Shown here piece by piece: positions 57,601 through 64,000 of a DNA stretch of 64,000 nt (position 1 is the stretch's first letter; each line of letters starts with the position of its first letter). The notes under the pieces are model-generated. The model was not told the origin of the DNA and ran no database searches. It saw only the letters and a list, made by a program, of their open reading frames with translations. The stretch spans positions 744,001 through 808,000 of the forward strand of contig NZ_AP025144.1 of the NCBI RefSeq assembly GCF_019977755.1. Reading direction: 5' to 3'. The position numbers were made by a program, and so were the translations under genes. The stretch is from Vibrio penaeicida. Lineage in GTDB: Bacteria > Pseudomonadota > Gammaproteobacteria > Enterobacterales > Vibrionaceae.

Positions 57601-58792
57601 TGTGAACTCCTTGAACGGAAGGTGTGTTGGATTGAAAAAGAATGAAGCCAAGTAAAATGAAGGAAAGGAAAGCAGTAATGCAGGCATAGATGATCAAATG
57701 ATCGAGGGAGTGCCCCGACTCAAGAAGGTGACCAAATATCGCTGGGCCAATGGCAAGCCCCCCACCAATGACTAGGTTCGTGCTGTTCATGAGTTGTCCT
57801 TGATGGTCAATTCTTGCAAGTGTCGCGAGAATAAAAGGGAGAGCTAACGTCCATGAAAACTTAAACAAGAATGTGGCATTGGAGAAAATATATTCGCTGT
57901 TCTGTTGCAGTAAATACGTTCCTAATATCATCATGCTAAAGCCCGCGAGTAATGGAAGGAATCTGCCCCAACGATGCCCCACCCAAGCGGCGCACAACGC
58001 CCCTGCGATGCCAAAAATACTGGCAACTGAAAATATATCGCCACTTTTGGTTGCGCTTATATTCAGCCTTTCTGCAAACATGCCTGCAAATGTCCATACT
58101 CCATTTAGGCTGACGTAAAACAGCAAGACAGCTACAAGACCTATGACCGCCATATGATTGATTTTTAATGTCTTGGTTGCAGATTTTGTTTGATTAGAAG
58201 CGGTAAAAAATGTGCAGAGTGGAGAGCATCCAAGCATTAACACTGCCAAGGAAAAATACGCTGCTTTTATGCCATAGCTTGAGAACAGATATGGGAGAAC
58301 AGCCAACCCGATGGCACCTACAATGAGTTGCCCTAAGACCCAAAAACTATAGACTCTGTCTGGATTGCGTGTCGTGGATGCAGCCGACAAACAGATGATC
58401 ATTAAAGACCCACCAGCTAGCCCACTTAAAAATCGAAATACAATGAAAAGAAGTTCGGTTTGTGCAAATCCACTTATCAAGTTGAAGCCCACAAAAAGTA
58501 CGATACAGATTCGAGCTGAAGTTGGTTTCGGGTATCGGTGCAGCCAGTACCAAGCAGGAATGGTGGCGAGGCTCATACCGAACAACTCGGATGAGATTAC
58601 CCTTCCGATTTGAGCGGGACCAAATTGGAATTCAGCGGCTAATTGGCTGGCTATTGCTGGTGCCATCATCAATACCGTAGGTAAAAAGGCGGCAATGATC
58701 ACTAGCGCTGCGATCGTGCGTACTTCATTGGATGAATGCTTGTTTGATGAATGATGTTCGTTTGATGAAAACTGAGGAGGTTGTTCTTTCAT
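57593..58792 (-). CDS. MFS transporter linked to the HDAC-like enzyme
   Basis: A 399-residue major facilitator with twelve predicted helices. I chose ATG 58792 (MKEQPPQFSS), preceded by AAGGA. The N terminus has a Ser/His/Asn-rich stretch SSNEHHSSNKHSSNEV encoded by a small tandem repeat. It overlaps the deacylase start by 8 bp, so the two are made together. It probably imports or exports the deacylase substrate or product; specificity unknown. Confidence 0.85.
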   Translation of the reverse strand: MKEQPPQFSSNEHHSSNKHSSNEVRTIAALVIIAAFLPTVLMMAPAIASQLAAEFQFGPAQIGRVISSELFGMSLATIPAWYWLHRYPKPTSARICIVLFVGFNLISGFAQTELLFIVFRFLSGLAGGSLMIICLSAASTTRNPDRVYSFWVLGQLIVGAIGLAVLPYLFSSYGIKAAYFSLAVLMLGCSPLCTFFTASNQTKSATKTLKINHMAVIGLVAVLLFYVSLNGVWTFAGMFAERLNISATKSGDIFSVASIFGIAGALCAAWVGHRWGRFLPLLAGFSMMILGTYLLQQNSEYIFSNATFLFKFSWTLALPFILATLARIDHQGQLMNSTNLVIGGGLAIGPAIFGHLLESGHSLDHLIIYACITAFLSFILLGFILFQSNTPSVQGVHNE

Positions 58793-58905
58793 AGGGATAT
58801 CCTTTCCGCTGTTATTTGAGCGCACGAATCCATGACGTACCTTTCGATACGACCTAAGAAGTGCGTGTTTTAGTGAGTGTTCTAACGGTTAAGCAAGTGA
58901 GAGTA

Positions 58906-59880
58906 CTAATGCAGTAACGGTTGAATTAGCCTGATGAGCTCGGTTTTATTATGAATGTTCAGCTTTTGATACATGGAGCGAATGTGGTGTCTAACCGTAT
59001 TGGGGGCGATATCGAGTTGTCTCGCAATCATTTTATAGGTCATGCCTTCGTTCATGAGCTTAGCGACACTTTTTTCTCGGCTAGAAAGCTGATCCGATTG
59101 ATCTCGATACCTTGCTTGCATGAGCAGTAGCCCACCGATGCGATCAAAAGACAGAGTGATGTTTTCTCCGCAGTATTCAGACTCGTACAATTCAGGTGGT
59201 AATTGTGGTCCCTTCCAGTCGGGGAAATCGGTAAGAAGCAGCGCCGTGAAGGTTGGCTCTGTCATTTGAAGAACGCCTTTTTTATCGCATATCGCAAACG
59301 CTACACGATGGTGGTTAACCGACTCTCTGAGGTTGTACAGCGTTCTAAGTTGGTTTGTAGTAGTCGCAGATACAAGGTGAGGCATAAGGTTAGTGAGAGT
59401 ATCGACATCGGATTGAGTGAAATCGGGTTCTCCGTAACTTCGATACAGCGCTACGTGTTCACATAATTGAGTCACTGGGTCGATAGCGATAACGCACATC
59501 AGTTGGCTAATACCGTGTTCTTTACCCAAGTTCTTGAGCTCTAATGGTGTATCGCTATCAGCAAAGCGAATAATGACTGCCTGCCCCGGATCGTCAAACA
59601 CTTTTTGTACTGTAATGTCTTTCTCTCTCATCGCTTTCCAATCACTCAAATAGCGCTCTGAAAGATTTTTCAAATGTGTTCTGTGTAGGTGAGGTCCGTC
59701 ATTTTGAATTGAGGCACGTCCCCACCATGCACTGCTGTGTGAAATACAGCTTTCAATCGCATTCAGCACTTCACTTTGGAATTCATCAATGGAAACGTGG
59801 CGCGCTAATTCATAGACAGATAGCAGCAACGCACTAAAGGTTTCAAGTTCACTGGAGCACCGATTGATCTGTTTTGACAT
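58906..59880 (-). CDS. LuxR-type regulator of the MFS-deacylase cassette
   Basis: A 324-residue regulator with an N-terminal sensory region of unknown fold (possibly GAF/PAS-like, about 1-250) and a C-terminal LuxR HTH (LSSREKSVAKLMNEG...MTYKMIARQLDIAPNTVRHHI). It is not an autoinducer-type LuxR by length. The second of two adjacent ATGs (59880) has AAAGGTG at good spacing. It is first in the series with the MFS gene 113 nt behind. Confidence 0.85.
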   Translation of the reverse strand: MSKQINRCSSELETFSALLLSVYELARHVSIDEFQSEVLNAIESCISHSSAWWGRASIQNDGPHLHRTHLKNLSERYLSDWKAMREKDITVQKVFDDPGQAVIIRFADSDTPLELKNLGKEHGISQLMCVIAIDPVTQLCEHVALYRSYGEPDFTQSDVDTLTNLMPHLVSATTTNQLRTLYNLRESVNHHRVAFAICDKKGVLQMTEPTFTALLLTDFPDWKGPQLPPELYESEYCGENITLSFDRIGGLLLMQARYRDQSDQLSSREKSVAKLMNEGMTYKMIARQLDIAPNTVRHHIRSMYQKLNIHNKTELIRLIQPLLH

Positions 59881-60191
59881 CATGTCACCTTTGCGTTTGC
59901 ATTGAATGAAGAGTGATTAACATTTTGTTTACATTATCACGGGGAATACTCGAAAAACATCGTCCAAATGTAGGATGGGGCAGTGGCTTGCGAACGTGCA
60001 ATTTAACGAAAAAATGCCATTGGATATTGGTGTCAATGCCTTCGATTTTTTTCAAATTTTATTTTGATAAGAATCAACTCTTTATTCATTTTAGATGAAA
60101 TTATCATCAGAATTTCCTTTCAAGCTCACTGGTTTGTCTATACTGATTTAGCGGTTGTGATCGGTTTGACTAGGAAAAGGGAGAGGATTAT
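59881..60191. other. 311-bp divergent region, LuxR-type regulator / small unknown gene
   Basis: A/T-rich, with promoter-like hexamers but no clear operator or hairpin. A 61-codon frame at 59913-60098 has no ribosome-binding site and is not called. I see nothing further. Confidence 0.6.
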
Positions 60192-60494
60192 ATGCTGGCT
60201 AGACATTTAGATTGTGCGCTGAACGACGTGTCACACTCCAAGGCACATATCGAGGTAAACCCAACTGGTGTGGTCGCTGTTGAAATTCATGAGAGTCATC
60301 AAAGCTTAAGAACAGAATTTGACTCTCTAAGATTCGAACGAAAGGGCAACGTTACAGAGCTTGTCGGGGAAACACCGAATGCTCGTAAAGGTAAAACCTG
60401 GAGGTTGCCTCTATGCCATCGTGATGCTCGAGTTTTGCAAGAATGTATCGATGATGCATCGGAAGAACTAGAAATTTTGATGCGCGATCTCTAA
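60192..60494 (+). CDS. Small hypothetical protein, 100 residues
   Basis: Not recognised. The ATG has a strong GGGAGAGG ribosome-binding site and the gene ends 23 nt before a good terminator, which supports a real gene. The product is soluble, with a mixed composition, a basic centre (ERKGNVTELVGE, NARKGKTWRL) and an acidic C-terminal helix (ECIDDASEELEILMRDL). No signal peptide, membrane helix or cysteine cluster. Codon use resembles the neighbours. Confidence 0.75.
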   Translation: MLARHLDCALNDVSHSKAHIEVNPTGVVAVEIHESHQSLRTEFDSLRFERKGNVTELVGETPNARKGKTWRLPLCHRDARVLQECIDDASEELEILMRDL

Positions 60495-60517
60495 CAACGT
60501 CAATGAATAATTCTTCA

Positions 60518-60543
60518 AGAGCACTTCGGTGCTCTTTTTTTGT
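60518..60543 (+). terminator. Terminator of the small hypothetical gene
   Basis: AAGAGCAC / GTGCTCTT with TTCG loop and T7. Confidence 0.9.
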
Positions 60544-60652
60544 AGTAAATAACCTGAACTCGGGATAAAAATGAGCAGCCTTTTCTTTTCGTGCAAGCAT
60601 CGTTTTTTGTTACTATCGACCACCTCAATGAATAACTAATTGTGTCTATGTC

Positions 60653-61045
60653 ATGAGTAACACGTCTTTTCTTCAAGAAATGCAGATCGATCAGTGGCAG
60701 GTTCTTCACCCTGAGCGTTTAGAAGGGGTGGATATCACACCTATCTCACTGCCAGAGCATTGCCGAATGTTACTGATTTGCCCTAATGTTCCGACATCTG
60801 CCGAGCGCACCTTTCTTGCCAAAGTGCTTGGTAGCTTCAAGGTGAGTATTGATGATGCCTTTTTACTTGAGCCGCAGCAGTTGTCACAAGTAGATATTAC
60901 CAACGTCGAGTGGGTCTGGTTTTGTCAATGTGAGCCTAGTGAACTAGAGAGTGTGAAAACGTTACATTCGGAGTCACTCTCATTGGTTGAATCGAATAAA
61001 GAGCACAAGCAAGCACTTTGGAAGCAAATAAAGTCCTATGAATAA
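60653..61045 (+). CDS. holD: DNA polymerase III psi subunit
   Basis: Links the clamp loader to SSB through chi. 130 residues; the N terminus (SFLQEMQIDQWQVLHPERLEG) and the CPNVPTSAERTFLAKVLGS stretch resemble HolD. rimI begins 8 nt before its end, the same holD-rimI arrangement as in E. coli. Confidence 0.88.
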   Translation: MSNTSFLQEMQIDQWQVLHPERLEGVDITPISLPEHCRMLLICPNVPTSAERTFLAKVLGSFKVSIDDAFLLEPQQLSQVDITNVEWVWFCQCEPSELESVKTLHSESLSLVESNKEHKQALWKQIKSYE

Positions 61046-61484
61046 TGCAATTACGCCGCTGTCTACTCAGCACTTAGATAGTGTTTGGGCGATTGAGCAG
61101 CAAGCGCACAGCCACCCATGGAAAGAATCGATGATACGGGAATTAGACTCTCGTGGAGCGTGCCATTATGGGCTTCATATCGATGATGAGCTGGTGGGGT
61201 ATTTTTACGCGCAGAACATTGTCGGAGAAGTGACGTTACTGAACATTGCCGTTTCTCCTTCTCATCAAGGAAAAGGGTATGGAAAACAGCTGCTTCAAGG
61301 GTTTATTGAAGTATGCGCAGCCGCCAATGCCGAAAGTGCTTGGTTAGAAGTGAGAGAAAGTAATCAGAGTGCATTTGGGCTGTATGAATCGGAAGGGTTC
61401 AATGAAGTTGACCGACGCATAGATTACTACCCGACGGCATCAGGGAAAGAAGACGCGATTATCATGAGTTATCTGTTTATGTAG
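61038..61484 (+). CDS. rimI: Ribosomal protein S18 alanine N-acetyltransferase
   Basis: GNAT enzyme that acetylates the N terminus of S18. 148 residues. Motif A reads IAVSPSHQGKGYGKQLLQGF and the C-terminal ESEGFNEVDRRIDYYP fits RimI (Glu/Tyr positions for catalysis). Overlaps holD by 8 nt. Confidence 0.92.
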   Translation: MNNAITPLSTQHLDSVWAIEQQAHSHPWKESMIRELDSRGACHYGLHIDDELVGYFYAQNIVGEVTLLNIAVSPSHQGKGYGKQLLQGFIEVCAAANAESAWLEVRESNQSAFGLYESEGFNEVDRRIDYYPTASGKEDAIIMSYLFM

Positions 61485-61565
61485 CGTAAAGAAAGAGAAA
61501 TCCCTTTCACTTATATTCTCGCGCCTTGAACCCGTTTAACTGAAACCGAAAACAGCGTAGATCTC

Positions 61566-64000
61566 TCACTTAGATTGACTCAATTGTTTGATGATTTGGT
61601 TGTTGTATTGCGGCTTCTTAAGTCGCAAAGACATAGTTTCTGCATCCAAAGGTTTATCGAATATATATCCCTGAAATTGTTCACAACCTAAGTCTGTTAA
61701 GGCTTTTAGCTCTTCGGGTTCTTCGACACCTTCTGCAATTACTTCTAATCCAAGGCGCTCCGACATCAAAATGATTGAATCGACGATGGCGGTATCGTTT
61801 TTATTAAGGTGAAGTTCGGTTACGAATGAGCGATCGATTTTTAACACGTCCAGTGACAGTCTTTTTAAGTACTTAAGAGATGAATACCCCGTACCAAAGT
61901 CATCAATAGCAATCTTAAAACCTTTCTTTTTCAATTCAGCCATTTTTATTACACAGGCATCGATGTTTTTCAGTAGCATGTTTTCAGTGAGTTCTAGCTC
62001 GATGTCTTCGGGAGCGATACCTGAACGCTCTACCGCGCCCGTCACCTGCTCAACAAAATCTGCCTGAGAAAATTGAAGTGGGCTGATATTGATAGCAAGT
62101 CGTTTGAAGGTACTAGGTACATTACCGCTCTCTTTCCAGTGCGCCATTTGTAAGCAGGCTTGCTCAAGTATCCAAGAGCCCATAGGGATGATCTGCCCAG
62201 TCTCTTCGGCAATAGACATAAAGGTATCTGGCGGGACAGTGCCTTGAGTGGGGTGGTTCCAACGGATGAGCGCTTCAGCACCCACCAATTCCCCTTTTTT
62301 ATTTACTTGGGGCTGATAGTAGAGCTCGAATTGGTTTTTGTTGAGGGCTTCATGAAGCCCTTTTTCGATAGACAAAAAAGAGTCCACTAACTTACGCATT
62401 TCGGGCTCGTAAGTCTTGTAAGTGTTACTGCCCGCCGATTTTGCGCGATACAGAGCGGTATCGGCTTGTCGCAAAAGTTCTAAGGCATTGGTATCTGGGC
62501 TCGGGAAAGTGGCAATGCCAACACTGATACTGCAATACAAGTGGTGTGATTCGACGACATAAGGAGAGCGAGCTAAAGATAAGACCTCCTCCGCGTGTTT
62601 TTTTGCCTGATCTAAAGGGACGTTAGGCATCAAAATCGCAAACTCATCCCCCCCAATCCGAGCGAATAAATGTATCGGGTCGAGTAGCTTTTGCAAACGT
62701 TCTGATACAGCTTGAAGAAGCTGATCGCCAATCGCATGTCCGAGTGAGTCGTTGATCGTTTTGAATCGGTCAAGGTCGAGGTATAGAAGTACCCCTGGTT
62801 CGCTGGTGCGATAAGACTTATTTAGCGCTTCATCCAATCGGTCGAGTAGCTGTTTTCGATTCGGTAGCCCTGTCAGCCCATCAAAATACGCAAGGTTGTG
62901 AATTTGTATTTCAGCCTGCTTACGGTTAGAGATATCCCTCGCTTGCACCAAAAACATCGGAGTATCATTCATAGTAAGCTCAATAGCTGTCGCTTCAACG
63001 GGAAAGGTTGTGCCGTTCTTTTTACGATGAACCGCTTCAAATAAAGAAGCTTGGCTTTCTGACGGTTGCTTCACTTTAAAACCAATGTAATCAATCGAAT
63101 AACTAACGCTAATCGTTACCGCAGGAAAGCCCACCAGCTCTTCTTTTTCGTACCCCAATAAGTCGCAAGTATTACTGTTAACGTGAGTAATTTTGCCATC
63201 TTGATTGATCAGTAAAAGCGCGTCGCTTGAGTTATCCATTATGGTACTGGCGAAATGCTCACTTTTTTCAAGTGCTTCAATGTTTTGACTTAATTGTGCT
63301 GATGCTTGCTCACGTTCATTCCACATGGTTTGGAAAGATTGGGCTAGCTGCCCTAATTCATCGTCTCTTAGTTGCCCTGGGAGCTTTTTTTGAGATTCTT
63401 GAAATTGCAAAGAACGAACCCAGTAGGTGAGATCAATAAGAGGTTTGGACAGTTTTCGATAAAAGAAAAAAAGCAGAATACTGGCTAGGAGTACATTGCG
63501 GATCATATCGAAAATGAGCAGTGATTTTGCTCTTTCTAAAAAGCCATTAGCAGATGCAATGCCGTTAACCGTAAAACTAAGCGTTCCTACAACCTGCGTT
63601 GTGCCTGGCTGGTGGAGTGAGATAGTGTAAATTTGTTCGTTGGTGAAGAGCCACTGACCAAGAGACTGATTCAATCGGCTTTCATAATGAAAAGTTCGAT
63701 GCTCTTCCGATAACACATCATTAAAGTCGTCGGTAAGTACTACATGACGCACAGCTTTATCTGTCATTATGCTGTCCGTCACTTGCTGCGCTAATAAGGG
63801 GTTAACGTGATAAGCCGCTTGGCTGGCATTGGTGTAATTTTGCTCCAGCTTCAGGTGATATTTCTCAGAAATTTTTTGACGTTCTCGGTGTAGATCCAGA
63901 ACAATTTGGTAAAAGCTAAAAAGCAGCCCCAGTGCAACAGCAACCAGAAATACAGTTTTGGTTTGACGAGTGGCAAGAGATTTTCGGGACTGACGATACA
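61566..64000 (-). CDS. Membrane GGDEF-EAL protein (5' end beyond window)
   Basis: The frame stays open from a GTG at 63782 to the window edge, adding 72 residues that contain a basic start, a helix (TVFLVAVALGLLFSFYQIVL) and a charged periplasmic beginning, so the true start lies outside. Order: TM1, periplasmic domain, TM2 (about 63475-63540), HAMP, PAS, GGDEF (FARIGGDEFAIL intact), EAL (GAEALIRW intact) and DDFGTGYSS. Both catalytic motifs are intact, so it may be bifunctional. Inserted next to rimI, where prfC is the expected neighbour. Confidence 0.88.
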   Translation of the reverse strand, partial: YRQSRKSLATRQTKTVFLVAVALGLLFSFYQIVLDLHRERQKISEKYHLKLEQNYTNASQAAYHVNPLLAQQVTDSIMTDKAVRHVVLTDDFNDVLSEEHRTFHYESRLNQSLGQWLFTNEQIYTISLHQPGTTQVVGTLSFTVNGIASANGFLERAKSLLIFDMIRNVLLASILLFFFYRKLSKPLIDLTYWVRSLQFQESQKKLPGQLRDDELGQLAQSFQTMWNEREQASAQLSQNIEALEKSEHFASTIMDNSSDALLLINQDGKITHVNSNTCDLLGYEKEELVGFPAVTISVSYSIDYIGFKVKQPSESQASLFEAVHRKKNGTTFPVEATAIELTMNDTPMFLVQARDISNRKQAEIQIHNLAYFDGLTGLPNRKQLLDRLDEALNKSYRTSEPGVLLYLDLDRFKTINDSLGHAIGDQLLQAVSERLQKLLDPIHLFARIGGDEFAILMPNVPLDQAKKHAEEVLSLARSPYVVESHHLYCSISVGIATFPSPDTNALELLRQADTALYRAKSAGSNTYKTYEPEMRKLVDSFLSIEKGLHEALNKNQFELYYQPQVNKKGELVGAEALIRWNHPTQGTVPPDTFMSIAEETGQIIPMGSWILEQACLQMAHWKESGNVPSTFKRLAINISPLQFSQADFVEQVTGAVERSGIAPEDIELELTENMLLKNIDACVIKMAELKKKGFKIAIDDFGTGYSSLKYLKRLSLDVLKIDRSFVTELHLNKNDTAIVDSIILMSERLGLEVIAEGVEEPEELKALTDLGCEQFQGYIFDKPLDAETMSLRLKKPQYNNQIIKQLSQSK

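Noticed and set aside
57601..57687. 29-codon extension of the HDAC-like protein resembling a signal peptide
   Set aside because: It is the antisense-frame reading of the MFS 3' end; the AAGGAG site belongs to the ATG at 57600, and related enzymes are cytoplasmic.
59913..60098. 61-codon plus-strand frame in the LuxR intergenic region
   Set aside because: No ribosome-binding site and no protein-like pattern.

Overview
The window is a chromosomal segment of a gamma-proteobacterium of the Vibrionaceae, almost certainly a Vibrio. The evidence is a chitin-oligosaccharide (chb) operon next to a ChiS-type hybrid kinase, an OmpU porin beside greA, RocS between ubiU and ubiT, and gene order as I remember it from Vibrio cholerae chromosome 1. 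The species cannot be fixed from the sequence alone. I see no insertion sequence, prophage, CRISPR array or rRNA gene.

Layout. (1) Positions 1-13170, all on the minus strand, form the chb operon. It runs from a periplasmic chitin-oligosaccharide-binding protein through two permeases, two ATPases, a GH9 exo-glucosaminidase, glucosamine kinase GspK, a GH20 hexosaminidase and GH94 chitobiose phosphorylase to the first 11 codons of a phosphohexomutase at the left edge. A 0.9-kb regulatory region (13171-14065) precedes it, and then comes chiS. The binding protein and transporter import (GlcNAc)n, the cytoplasmic enzymes cut or phosphorolyse it, and ChiS senses it. (2) 17698-32308: rsmC, an AI-2E-family permease, hemL, erpA, an RND efflux pair, an M23 peptidase, tyrS, a Fur-box-preceded ybaN-like gene, a short MgtE-like transporter with an unusual leader, and dacB. 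(3) 32418-51042: ompU, greA, yhbY, rlmE, ftsH, folP, glmM, secG, tRNA-Leu(GAG), initiator tRNA-fMet, rimP-nusA-infB-rbfA-truB-rpsO-pnp and nlpI. This is a conserved translation, transcription and RNA-decay block rich in terminators and leader hairpins. (4) 51105-56403: ubiU-ubiV and ubiT-yhbS (oxygen-independent ubiquinone synthesis), split by the GGDEF/EAL gene rocS. (5) 56482-59880: an accessory-looking cassette of a LuxR-type regulator, an MFS transporter and a class II HDAC-like deacylase. (6) 60192-64000: a small unknown gene, holD-rimI, and a second membrane GGDEF/EAL protein that runs off the right edge.

The most interesting unexplained structure is upstream of the MgtE-like gene. A 14-codon leader ORF with a strong ribosome-binding site carries an Asp-Asn-Pro-Pro motif near its N terminus, followed by about 165 nt of C-rich, G-poor leader. 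The transporter itself lacks the Mg2+-sensing CBS domains. This looks like translation-coupled regulation by leader peptide, analogous to but different from enterobacterial mgtL/mgtA. Other points of interest are a helically phased set of ACGT motifs and a two-state hairpin in the chb promoter/leader, a GraL-like attenuator before greA, and the LuxR-MFS-deacylase cassette.
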